From: Paraburkholderia ferrariae NBRC 106233
GTDB taxonomy: Bacteria > Pseudomonadota > Gammaproteobacteria > Burkholderiales > Burkholderiaceae
NCBI RefSeq assembly: GCF_000685035.1
Contig: NZ_BAYB01000019.1
Span: 1-64,000, forward strand
DNA length: 64,000 bases
Direction of reading: 5' to 3'
The position numbers and the translations under genes are program-made. The notes below the pieces were generated by a model. It made no database searches. It was given only the letters and a program-made list of their open reading frames with translations, and was not told the origin of the DNA. Below, piece after piece: positions 1 to 7,975 of this stretch; positions within the stretch are counted from its first letter, which is position 1; each line of letters starts with the position of its first letter.

Positions 1-246
1 CCCCGATACGGCCCGCAACGATACGCCTGACAGAGTTTTGGGCCAGGCTGGCACACACCCTGCTAAAGAGATCACGCCACACTAGCGAAAACGCCTGGAC
101 CGAAACGAAACGGCGAACGCGCACGGGACTATGGGGCTGGCAAGACGAACGGATAGCCGAACGGGAAGCGGCACATAACTACGGATTCGCTTGCTGGAAT
201 GAAAGAACAACGAGGCTGCGTTGGCGGTCTCGCACGAGGACCAATC

Positions 247-981
247 ATGTTGACCCTTCAATCCGATCTGCACGGCAACCATTTGCTGGGTGCGCTGCCG
301 TCGCACGAATGGCAGGCGCTTGCACCGCATCTCGAGCTCGTCCATCTGCGCACCGAACAACTGCTCTGCGATTCCGGCCAGCGCATTCATCACGTGTACT
401 TTCCGACCACCGCCATCATCTCGATGCTCTCGACGATGGAAGACGGCAGCTCGGTCGAAATTGCCGCCGTGGGCCGCGAAGGCATGACGGGCGTGCCGGT
501 CCTCACGGGCGGGGAGACCATGCCCAACCGCGTCCAGGTGCAGTGCGCGGGCTTCGCCTATCGCATGAGCGCGCAAAGCCTCAAGCAGCAGTTTGCCCGC
601 TCGGATTTCCTGCGCCGGCTCATGCTGCTCTACATGCACGCCCTGCTCACCCAGGTGGCGCAGACGGCCGCGTGCAACCGCCATCACTCGCTCAACAAGC
701 AGTTGTGCCGCTGGCTCCTGATCGAAGTGGACCGCGTGGCGTCGAACGACCTCACGGTCACGCAGCAGCTCATCGCCGACATGCTCGGCGTGCGTCGCGA
801 AGGCATCACGGAAGCCGCGGGCAAGCTGCACGACGAAGGGTTGATCCATCACAGCCGCGGCCATATCCGCGTGCTGGACCGCGAGGGCCTCGAAGCCCGC
901 GCCTGCGAATGCTACGGCCTCGTGCGGCGCGAGTTCGACCGGCTGCTGCCGCGCCTGCGCCAGGCGGAAACGGTAGAGTGA
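247..981 (+). CDS. Crp/Fnr family transcriptional regulator
   Basis: This 244-aa protein has the Crp/Fnr layout: an N-terminal beta-roll sensor domain (about residues 20-130, with the stretch HHVYFPTTAIIS and a GREGM turn) and a C-terminal winged helix-turn-helix (about 160-225, VTQQLIADMLGVRREGIT as recognition region). The glycine/arginine set expected for cAMP binding is not obvious, so the ligand is unknown. No Fnr-type cysteine cluster is visible. The ATG at 247 is preferred because GAGGA lies 6 bases upstream; an upstream in-frame ATG at 199 has no good ribosome site. It stands alone, convergent with rpiA. Proteins of this type are common in Burkholderiaceae, usually of unassigned function. 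Confidence 0.85.
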   Translation: MLTLQSDLHGNHLLGALPSHEWQALAPHLELVHLRTEQLLCDSGQRIHHVYFPTTAIISMLSTMEDGSSVEIAAVGREGMTGVPVLTGGETMPNRVQVQCAGFAYRMSAQSLKQQFARSDFLRRLMLLYMHALLTQVAQTAACNRHHSLNKQLCRWLLIEVDRVASNDLTVTQQLIADMLGVRREGITEAAGKLHDEGLIHHSRGHIRVLDREGLEARACECYGLVRREFDRLLPRLRQAETVE

Positions 982-1012
982 GCCCAGGCGGGATGAAACA
1001 GCGCTGAAGGTT

Positions 1013-1036
1013 GCGCGCGGGACGATTCCCGCGCGC
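1013..1036 (+). terminator. GC-rich hairpin downstream of the Crp/Fnr gene
   Basis: A 9-bp perfect stem (GCGCGCGGG / CCCGCGCGC) with a 6-base loop begins 32 bases after the stop codon. It lacks a T-tract, so it could be a weak or Rho-assisted terminator. Confidence 0.4.
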
Positions 1037-1131
1037 GAACGCGTGCGTCCGGCTGCCAGCCGGCTTGCCCTGCGGCTTCGCGCAAAAGCCCCTGTTTTCC
1101 GGCGCAATAGCATGACGGCAAGCGTGACGGC

Positions 1132-1159
1132 ACGCTCCGCATCGTTCAATGCGGAGCGT
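1132..1159. terminator. 11-bp perfect hairpin, possible bidirectional terminator
   Basis: ACGCTCCGCAT and its exact complement flank a 6-base loop. There is no T-tract on either side. Position between convergent genes suggests a termination or mRNA-stability role. Confidence 0.4.
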
Positions 1160-1605
1160 CCCCCAAGACAGAGTTCGAAAACCGGACCCTGAAGAGCGCC
1201 GACCGTTGCCTTGCGTATTGCTACGCACTGCGACGTATTCTTGTCGGGCGCATTCTCGCTGAAGCCATCCTGTTTCATTGTTATCTCCTCCCTTCGCCCG
1301 GCTCGCCTCGAACCTCCCCTCAGGTTCGCTGGCCGGTTAATCGCGCACAAGCGCGAGGCACCGCTGTCTGTCCGCTCTGTCTGGCCTGTTGGCTTTGCGT
1401 CGCCGGACAATGAAGTTATAGCTCAGATGATCTGCGCAATGCTACGGCAACCCCACCTGTTGTGTGCGGTCTTCAACGTAGCCCCGGGAGGCGGAAGAGG
1501 GATCGGGCAGAACGCGTTGCACGCCTGCCCGAAGCGGGCGGCGCCGCGCACCTTCATGCCGGCAAGGCATGCGCGCGGGCCGCATCGAGCGGGAGCGGAA
1601 GGATA

Positions 1606-2301
1606 TCAGCGTTGCGGATAGTCGATGCGCTCGACGCCCGTTGCGGCGCCCAGCAGGCACAGGTCGGCGCCGCGCTCCGCGAAGAGGCCCACGGTCACGA
1701 CACCGGGCCATGCGTTGACCAGCGCCTCGAACGCGCGCGGCTCGTTGATACGCAGGCCCTTCACGTCGAGGATCTCGTTGCCGTTGTCGGTGATGTAGGG
1801 CGAGCCGTCCTTCTGCACGCGCAGAACAGGAACGCCGCCCAGCGCGCTCACGCGCCGGCCGATTGCCGTGCGCGCCATCGGCACGACTTCGATGGGCAGC
1901 GGAAACTGGCCGAGCACGTCGACGCGCTTGCTCGCATCGGCAATGCAGACGAACACGTCGGACACCGAGGCCACGATCTTCTCGCGCGTGAGCGCCCCGC
2001 CGCCGCCCTTGATCATCGCGCCCTGCGCGTCGATCTCGTCGGCGCCGTCCACGTACACGGGCAGCGATTCGATGTCGTTGAGGTCGAAAATGCGGAAGCC
2101 ATGCGACTGCAGGCGCGCCGTGGTCGCCACGGAGCTCGACACGGCGCCGCGGTAACGGCTCTTGCTGGCGGCGAGCGCGTCGATGAAGCAGTTCGCGGTC
2201 GAGCCGGTGCCGACGCCGATCACGGCGCCTTCGGGCACGTTCGCGTTCACATAGTCGGCGGCGGCCTGGCCGACCAGTTGCTTGAGTTCGTCTTGAGTCA
2301 T
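1606..2301 (-). CDS. rpiA: Ribose-5-phosphate isomerase A
   Basis: A 231-aa cytosolic enzyme interconverting ribose 5-phosphate and ribulose 5-phosphate in the non-oxidative pentose phosphate pathway. Family motifs are all present: GTGSTA phosphate loop near residue 31, DGADEID near 85, and KGGGGALTREK near 98, which carries the catalytic acidic/lysine set of RpiA. Length matches the family (about 220-235). The ATG at 2301 opens directly with the expected MTQDELKQLVG start. It is read in the same direction as the amidase, rlmB and rnr genes, a core chromosomal neighbourhood. Confidence 0.97.
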   Translation of the reverse strand: MTQDELKQLVGQAAADYVNANVPEGAVIGVGTGSTANCFIDALAASKSRYRGAVSSSVATTARLQSHGFRIFDLNDIESLPVYVDGADEIDAQGAMIKGGGGALTREKIVASVSDVFVCIADASKRVDVLGQFPLPIEVVPMARTAIGRRVSALGGVPVLRVQKDGSPYITDNGNEILDVKGLRINEPRAFEALVNAWPGVVTVGLFAERGADLCLLGAATGVERIDYPQR

Positions 2302-2399
2302 GGGAAAACAGCCTGATGAGAGAAAAAGCCGGGAAAACGCCTAGTTTACCGGAGTCGGCCGCGCGGCCCTCGCGGGCGCTGCCGGAACGGCCCTGGAAC

Positions 2400-3272
2400 T
2401 CAGCGCGTGATATCGGGTTCGCCCGGTTGGGCGGGCATGTACTTGTCGAGGAGCGCCTCGGCGATCGCGTCGGTTTCCGCGTCGGGCGTGCCCGAATAGT
2501 CGCGCGGACGGAAGTGCATCTGGAAGGCCGCAATGACGCGGCGCGTGCGCTCGTCGAGCACGCCATCGGTCGCGACGTCGTAGCCATAGCGCGCGAGCTT
2601 CATCTGCAGGCCGCGCACGTCCACAGGCGAATCCGGCGCGCGGCCGGCCAGATCGGCCTTGACCGTCGCGTCGTCCGGCCATGCGCCCACGCCCGCGTCG
2701 TAAAGCTGCTTCCAGGGGAACAGCGGACCCGGATCGGTCTTGCGCTGCGGGGCGATGTCGCTATGGGCCACCACGCGCGTGGGCGGAATGCCGTAGCGCG
2801 TCACGATGTCCTTCGCGAGCCGGATGATCGCATCGACCTGCGCGGGCGGCCACGGCGCCCAGACGCGGCCTTGCGGCGTATCGCGCGGGCCCGCATTGAC
2901 GTTCTCGATGCCGATCGAGGCTGCGTTCAGCTCCGTCGTGCCCTGCCACTCGCTCACGCCCGCGTGCCAGGCGCGCTGCGATTCCGGCACCAGTTGCCAG
3001 ACCACGGGCTTGCCGTTCTGAAGCGGCGGATCGGCGGGCACGAGATAGTGGGCGCTGACCGCTTCGGTCGTGAGCACCTTGATCGACTCGGCTTCGTCGA
3101 TTTCCGTGTAGTGCATCACGAGAAAGCGGATGCGCGAGTCGGCGCTCTGCGCGTGATAGCGCGTATCGGCGACATAGGCGCCGCGATCGACCATCGTGCT
3201 GCTGGCGCACGCGGCAAGCGCGAGCGTCAACGCGAGAGCGGCCGCGCGCGGCGCGAGGCGCAACGGAGTCAT
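2400..3272 (-). CDS. N-acetylmuramoyl-L-alanine amidase lipoprotein (AmiD-like)
   Basis: A 290-aa predicted outer-membrane lipoprotein that would cleave the amide bond between N-acetylmuramic acid and L-Ala in murein fragments. It has a signal peptide ending in a lipobox (LALAACAS, Cys about residue 22), an amidase_2 domain with the zinc-type residues in MHYTE, AWHAG and AHSDIAPQRKTDPG, and a C-terminal peptidoglycan-binding helical domain (about residues 215-280, LQMKLARYGY...GVLDERTRRVIAAFQ). This arrangement is that of AmiD. The ATG at 3272 is chosen because it gives a normal signal peptide; an upstream in-frame TTG at 3296 would add eight charged residues. Confidence 0.9.
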   Translation of the reverse strand: MTPLRLAPRAAALALTLALAACASSTMVDRGAYVADTRYHAQSADSRIRFLVMHYTEIDEAESIKVLTTEAVSAHYLVPADPPLQNGKPVVWQLVPESQRAWHAGVSEWQGTTELNAASIGIENVNAGPRDTPQGRVWAPWPPAQVDAIIRLAKDIVTRYGIPPTRVVAHSDIAPQRKTDPGPLFPWKQLYDAGVGAWPDDATVKADLAGRAPDSPVDVRGLQMKLARYGYDVATDGVLDERTRRVIAAFQMHFRPRDYSGTPDAETDAIAEALLDKYMPAQPGEPDITR

Positions 3273-3305
3273 GCGAGCCTCGCGGCGCGTCGCCAAGGCT
3301 GTCCC

Positions 3306-4049
3306 TCAGCGCGCGACGGCGCGCTGACGCACGGCTTCGAAGAGGCACACGCCGGAGGCCACGGAAACGTTGAGGCTTTCCACGGTGCCCGCCATCGGAA
3401 TGTGCATGACCTCGTCGCAGGTCTCGCGCGTGAGGCGGCGCATGCCCTCGCCTTCGGCGCCCATCACGAGCGCAACCGGGCCGTCGAGCTTGGTTTGATA
3501 GAGGTTGGCGCTGGCGTCGCCGGCCGTGCCGACCACCCACACGCCCGCGTCCTTCAGTTCGCGTAGCGCGCGCGCCAGATTCGTCACGGTGATATAGGGC
3601 ACCGTGTCGGCCGCGCCGCTCGCCACTTTCGCGGCCGTGGCATTCAGGCCCACCGCGCGGTCGCGCGGCGCGATCACGGCATGCGCACCTGCGGCATCGG
3701 CCACGCGCAGGCAGGCGCCGAGGTTATGCGGGTCGGTCACGCCGTCGAGCACGAGCAGGAGCGGCGCACCGGAAATGCCGTCGAGCAGCTCGGCCAGGTT
3801 CTGCGCGAGCGGCAGGTCGTGCACGCGCGCGACGACACCCTGGTGGCGCTCCGTGTGGGCGAGCCCCCACAGGCGCGTTTCGTCGGCGGCGATCAGGCGC
3901 ACGCCGGCGTCCTTTGCGGCGTGCAGGAAGTCCTGCATGCGGCGGTCGCGCCGCGTCTGATCGTAATAGACATCCTCGACCGTGGACGCGTCGTGCCGCA
4001 GGCGCGCGGTCACCGCATGAAATCCGTAAAGAACCTTGAGACGTGACAT
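3306..4049 (-). CDS. rlmB: 23S rRNA (guanosine-2'-O-)-methyltransferase RlmB
   Basis: A 247-aa SPOUT-class methyltransferase that 2'-O-methylates a guanosine of 23S rRNA. It has the N-terminal substrate-binding domain (VLYGFHAVTARL at the start, as in TrmH/RlmB proteins) and the C-terminal knotted SAM-binding domain with LDGVTDPHNLGACLRVADA near residue 108, MGAEGEGMRRL near 205 and SLNVSVASGVCLFEA near 225, the three conserved SPOUT motifs. The ATG at 4049 is chosen over longer in-frame starts because the family begins at this point. It lies 163 bases downstream of rnr, a conserved pairing in proteobacteria. Confidence 0.96.
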   Translation of the reverse strand: MSRLKVLYGFHAVTARLRHDASTVEDVYYDQTRRDRRMQDFLHAAKDAGVRLIAADETRLWGLAHTERHQGVVARVHDLPLAQNLAELLDGISGAPLLLVLDGVTDPHNLGACLRVADAAGAHAVIAPRDRAVGLNATAAKVASGAADTVPYITVTNLARALRELKDAGVWVVGTAGDASANLYQTKLDGPVALVMGAEGEGMRRLTRETCDEVMHIPMAGTVESLNVSVASGVCLFEAVRQRAVAR

Positions 4050-4212
4050 GACTTCGAACAACCCCTGATGAACGGTCCGCGACGCGTTGCAGGCAAAGCC
4101 TGCCGCGTGCATCGCAAACGACTGAAACTTCCCCGGCCGCGGGCGCGGACCGGGCATCGCGGCGCACGCCGCCCCGCATGCTGCGGGCAACGCGCGCCGC
4201 GCCTTGCGGCCC

Positions 4213-6675
4213 TCAACGCTTCTTGCGCGGAGCCGGCTTCTTCGCCGGCGACTTGGAGGCGGGCCGCTTCTTCGCGGTTTTCGCCGCACCGCGCGCCGCG
4301 CGCGCTTCCTTCACTGCCGCGCCCGGCGCGGGGGCGGCCTTCTTGCGGCGCGGCGCCTCCACGGCCGGCAGCGCGCGCACGCGCGCACCGCCTTCGGCCG
4401 GACCCTTGTCCATGACCGCCGGACGGTTGCCGGACGGCTTGATCGGCGTATCGCGCACGAGACGGAAATCGATCTTGCGCGCGTCGAGATCGACACGGCT
4501 CACCTGCACGCGCACGCGGTCCGAGAGACGGTAGCGAATGCCGGTGCGCTCGCCGCGCAGCTCGTTCTTGATCTCGTCGTACTGGAAGTAGTCGGAACCC
4601 AGTTCCGTCACGTGCACGAGACCTTCGATGAAGAGCGAATCGAGCTGCACGAAAATGCCGAACGACGTCACGCCGCTCACCATGCCGCCATACTCTTCGC
4701 CGAGCTTGTCGCGCATGAAGTAGCACTTGAGCCACGCCTCGACGTCGCGCGACGCTTCGTCCGCGCGGCGCTCGTTGGCCGAGCAGTGCAGCCCCAGCTC
4801 TTCCCAGATCGCCGTATTGCCGCCGCGCGCGCGCTTGCCGCGCTTTTCCTCGTCCTCGGCCTGCAGCGCGCGGGCGCGCGGCGAAAGCGCCGTATTGAGT
4901 TCGACGCCATGAGGCGCGACCGGCTGGTACTTCTTGCCCTGCAGGATCGCGTAGATGGCGCGGTGCGTGAGCAGGTCGGGATAGCGGCGGATCGGGCTCG
5001 TGAAGTGCGCGTAGGCCTCGTACGCCAGGCCGAAGTGGCCGATGTTGTCCGGGCTGTAGACGGCCTGCTGCATCGAGCGCAGCAGCATGGTCTGCAGCAT
5101 CTGCGCGTCGGGCCGGTCGCGGATATGCGCCATGAGCGCCGCGTAGTCGCTCGCGTGGGGCGTGTCGCCGCCGCCGAGCGTCAGGCCCATGCCGCGCAGG
5201 AAGGTGCGCAGATTCTCGAGCTTTTCGGCGCTCGGGCCCGCATGCACGCGATAGAGGCCCGGGTGCTTGTTGCGCTTCATGAAGTCCGCGGCGCACACGT
5301 TGGCCGCGAGCATGCACTCTTCGATCAGCTTGTGCGCGTCGTTGCGCTGACGCGGCACGATCTGCTCGATCTTGCCCTGCGCGTTGCAGACGATATAGGT
5401 CTCGGTCGTGTCGAAATCGATCGCACCGCGCTTCTGGCGCGCGGCGAAGAGCGCCTTGTACACGCCGTAGAGGTTCTGCAACTGCGGCAGCAGCGCCGCG
5501 CGCCGCGTGGCCTCGGGCCCCTTGGTGTTCTTCAGGACCGCGGCGACCTCGGTATAGGTGAGGCGCGCCGCCGAGTGCATCACGCCCGGATAGAACTGGT
5601 ACGCCTTGATCTCGCCGCGCGCGGTGATGACCATGTCGCACACCAGCACGCAGCGGTCCACGTGCGGATTGAGCGAGCAGAGGCCGTTCGAGAGCTTCTC
5701 CGGCAGCATCGGAATCACGCGGCGCGGGAAGTACACCGAGGTGCTGCGCTCGATCGCGTCGATGTCGAGGCCGCTGCCGGGCAGCACGTAGTGCGACACG
5801 TCCGCGATCGCCACGATCAGGCGGAAGCCGTCGCCGCGGCCCACCTGGATCGGCTCGCAAAAGACCGCGTCATCGAAGTCGCGCGCATCTTCGCCGTCGA
5901 TCGTCACGAGCGGCACGTCGCGCAGATCCACGCGGTAGCGGATGTCCGAGGGGCGCACGGCGTCGGGCAGCTTCGCGGCCTCGTCGAGCGCGGCCTTGCT
6001 GAACTCGTGCGGCACGCCGTACTTGCGCACGGCGATCTCGATCTCCATGCCGGGATCGTCGATATCACCCAGCACCTCGGCCACGCGGCCGAGCGGCTGC
6101 GAATGGCGGCTCGGGAAATCGGTGAGCTCGACCACCACCACCTGCCCGACCTTGGCCTTCTTCGGGTTCTGCGTCACCAGGATGTCGTGGCCGATGCGCT
6201 TGTCTTCCGGCGCCACGATGAGCGCGCCGTTTTCATTGAGCAGACGGCCGATCACGCGCGTGTTGGCGCGGTCGGTGACCTCGACGATATGGCCTTCCGG
6301 ACGCCCGCGCCGGTCGTAGCCGACGATGCGCGCGAGCACGCGGTCGTTGTGCATGACCTTCTGCATTTCGCCCTGCGGCAGGAACAGATCGTCCTGGCCG
6401 TCGTCGCGCACGAGGAAGCCATAGCCGTCGCGGTGGCCCTGTACGCGGCCCGCGACGAAGCTCGACGGATGCGCAAGCTGATAGTGGCCGCGCGAATCGA
6501 GCCGGATCTGCCCGTCGCGCTCCATCGCGGCGAGCCGCCTGAAGAACCCTTCGCGCTCCTGGCGCTTGATGGCGAGCGCCTCGGCGATATCGTTCGCGGT
6601 GCAGGGCGTTTCGCTGGTCCGCAGCACGCCGAGGATCTCTTCGCGGCTGGGAATCGGGTACGGATATTTGCTCAA
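4213..6675 (-). CDS. rnr: Ribonuclease R
   Basis: An 820-aa 3'-to-5' exoribonuclease of the RNB family that degrades structured RNA. Domain order is typical: N-terminal helix-turn-helix (residues 1-75), two cold-shock/OB domains (about 75-225), the RNB catalytic domain (about 255-590) with IDGEDARDFDDAV carrying the metal-binding aspartates, the S1 domain (about 640-725, MVSGVTSFGIFVQLDSLFIEGLVHV) and a Lys/Ala/Pro-rich basic tail to the C-terminus. The tail is long, as in beta-proteobacterial RNase R. The gene begins 412 bases upstream-divergent of the tRNA-Leu gene and leads an rnr-rlmB-amidase-rpiA run. Confidence 0.97.
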   Translation of the reverse strand: MSKYPYPIPSREEILGVLRTSETPCTANDIAEALAIKRQEREGFFRRLAAMERDGQIRLDSRGHYQLAHPSSFVAGRVQGHRDGYGFLVRDDGQDDLFLPQGEMQKVMHNDRVLARIVGYDRRGRPEGHIVEVTDRANTRVIGRLLNENGALIVAPEDKRIGHDILVTQNPKKAKVGQVVVVELTDFPSRHSQPLGRVAEVLGDIDDPGMEIEIAVRKYGVPHEFSKAALDEAAKLPDAVRPSDIRYRVDLRDVPLVTIDGEDARDFDDAVFCEPIQVGRGDGFRLIVAIADVSHYVLPGSGLDIDAIERSTSVYFPRRVIPMLPEKLSNGLCSLNPHVDRCVLVCDMVITARGEIKAYQFYPGVMHSAARLTYTEVAAVLKNTKGPEATRRAALLPQLQNLYGVYKALFAARQKRGAIDFDTTETYIVCNAQGKIEQIVPRQRNDAHKLIEECMLAANVCAADFMKRNKHPGLYRVHAGPSAEKLENLRTFLRGMGLTLGGGDTPHASDYAALMAHIRDRPDAQMLQTMLLRSMQQAVYSPDNIGHFGLAYEAYAHFTSPIRRYPDLLTHRAIYAILQGKKYQPVAPHGVELNTALSPRARALQAEDEEKRGKRARGGNTAIWEELGLHCSANERRADEASRDVEAWLKCYFMRDKLGEEYGGMVSGVTSFGIFVQLDSLFIEGLVHVTELGSDYFQYDEIKNELRGERTGIRYRLSDRVRVQVSRVDLDARKIDFRLVRDTPIKPSGNRPAVMDKGPAEGGARVRALPAVEAPRRKKAAPAPGAAVKEARAARGAAKTAKKRPASKSPAKKPAPRKKR

Positions 6676-7015
6676 GGGCTTGTCGATGGTTGTTCTCGTT
6701 GCGTCGATATCGGATGTGCCGCGTCGCCCGAAACATGCAGGACGGCGCCCCGGTCTTCGAGTGCTTCTTACAGCTTGCCAGGCGGCGCCCGGCGAAGGGA
6801 CATACTGCGAGGCATTCTAACACCCGTGTCGCACCCCGCTAACGCAGATCGGGCCGTGCGCGTGCCCTCTTGTGCGCCCTGTGCGGCACGGCTCGCCGCG
6901 CGCTCGTGGGGATCTTCTGGCGGTGGAATGGGGACGCCGCGGCAAGTTCGCGGTGTCACCACTTCGGGGCGGTGGCCGGCAAGGAGTCGCCGCCCGGACT
7001 TTATTCAAGAAACGC
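6676..7015. other. Divergent intergenic region between rnr and tRNA-Leu
   Basis: No protein gene is visible. The stretch should hold the rnr promoter on the minus strand; the tRNA promoter follows at 7016. Confidence 0.5.
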
Positions 7016-7043
7016 TTGACAGTCGAGACAGGCACGCTATAAT
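7016..7043 (+). promoter_or_regulatory. tRNA-Leu promoter
   Basis: A consensus sigma70 promoter: TTGACA at 7016-7021, a 16-base spacer and TATAAT at 7038-7043, 44 bases before the mature tRNA start. Confidence 0.85.
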
Positions 7044-7087
7044 TTCTGACTTCGCTGCGCAATACAACGCGCAGCGAACGACACCTT

Positions 7088-7174
7088 GCCCAGGTGGCGG
7101 AATTGGTAGACGCACCAGGTTCAGGTCCTGGCGGTGGCAACACTGTGGAGGTTCGAGTCCTCTCTTGGGCACCA
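7088..7174 (+). tRNA. tRNA-Leu (anticodon CAG), left copy
   Basis: An 87-base class II tRNA. The acceptor stem GCCCAGG pairs with CTTGGGC (one G-T), the anticodon CAG lies at 7122-7124 between CCAGG/CCTGG arms, the variable arm is long as in leucine tRNAs, the T-loop is GGTTCGAGTCC and CCA is encoded. It is identical over all 87 bases to the copy at 51427-51513; together they flank the fluoride island. Confidence 0.97.
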
Positions 7175-7210
7175 TAAAGCTGTTTAGAGTCGTACAACGC
7201 AGTCCAGCAA

Positions 7211-7244
7211 AACCCCGCAAAGCTTTGTCGCAGCGGGGTTTTTT
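7211..7244 (+). terminator. Rho-independent terminator of tRNA-Leu
   Basis: An 8-bp stem AACCCCGC / GCGGGGTT is followed by a T-run, 36 bases past the tRNA. Confidence 0.9.
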
Positions 7245-7498
7245 GCTTTTTTTCGGTCTATCGTCTTCCAGTTGAAGCGCGTGTCATGGTAGTCCGCTGG
7301 ACAGTACGTCGAAAGTTCGCACTGGCTGGAGCCGGCACTTCCGGCACAGCTTCGCCGGGAAACAGCGGCGCCTCTCCTTCCGCACGTACCCCAACGCACC
7401 CCACCCCTCTCCTGCCAGCCAGCAAACGGCCCGCGCGCCCGAACGGCTGCGATCCTGCGACTTGCGCGCTACTTCTTTCTAACAGCGGACACCCGATG

Positions 7499-7975
7499 TC
7501 ACGCCTTTGTTCCGCTGCTGGAGCTACGCTTGCCCGCATCAACCCCGCTTTCCCTGACACTCCGTTCGAGCCTGCCGAGATATGTCATCCACGGAACGGT
7601 GACGTGGCCAAGGCTACCCGCATGGGCCACGAGGTCGATCACGCTGCGCTGCCAGTCCTTCATCGCAGTCACCACCTCGTCAGCCAGCCCGTTATCCCGG
7701 GAAACCGACGTCAGTGCCTCCTGAATGCATTGCTGCCGCGCTTCCCAATGCCGCTGAACAATTCGCGCCTGCATGGACATGAATGCCGGGGCGTCCGTCG
7801 CCCCGAGCAGTTCCTCCAGTTCGGCACCTGTGTCCGAAATCGCTGCGGCCAACCTCTGCTGCTGAACCTCGGACCAGCGCCTTCCTGATCGGTCCAGCAC
7901 CGCACTCATTTTTTGCATCAACCCCGCGTTGATCCTGTAGAACTGCATCAGCGCATCGACACTCTCATCGCTCAT
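7499..7975 (-). CDS. Phasin-like protein
   Basis: A 158-aa, mostly helical, low-cysteine protein resembling phasins, the small amphipathic proteins that coat polyhydroxybutyrate granules. The evidence is compositional (long Gln/Ala/Glu-rich helices such as MQKMSAVLDRSGRRWSEVQQQRLAAA and MQARIVQRHWEARQQC) plus size. Its ATG overlaps the stop of the upstream reductase-patatin gene by four bases, so the two are translationally coupled. A relic of 3-hydroxybutyrate dehydrogenase just upstream of that gene supports a PHB-linked ancestry. It is the last gene of the run read from cyoA. The role in this setting is unknown. Confidence 0.6.
   Translation of the reverse strand: MSDESVDALMQFYRINAGLMQKMSAVLDRSGRRWSEVQQQRLAAAISDTGAELEELLGATDAPAFMSMQARIVQRHWEARQQCIQEALTSVSRDNGLADEVVTAMKDWQRSVIDLVAHAGSLGHVTVPWMTYLGRLERSVRESGVDAGKRSSSSGTKA

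Larger units (their letters stand above)
982..1605. other. Intergenic region between convergent genes, two strong hairpins
   Basis: No convincing gene lies in these 624 bases. They separate the convergent Crp/Fnr gene and rpiA and contain two perfect hairpins listed separately. A minus-strand ATG at 1278 has a good GGAGGAGA ribosome site, but its frame runs antisense through the whole Crp/Fnr gene, so I do not call it. Confidence 0.5.

Noticed and set aside
82..1278. Minus-strand frame starting at 1278 with a strong GGAGGAGA ribosome site
   Set aside because: The frame runs fully antisense through the Crp/Fnr gene and shows no family features; only the start region looks gene-like, so a real gene cannot be delimited.
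4204..7275. 1023-codon plus-strand frame across rnr
   Set aside because: Typical high-GC antisense shadow of rnr, Arg/Ala/His-rich with no domain, running through the tRNA gene.
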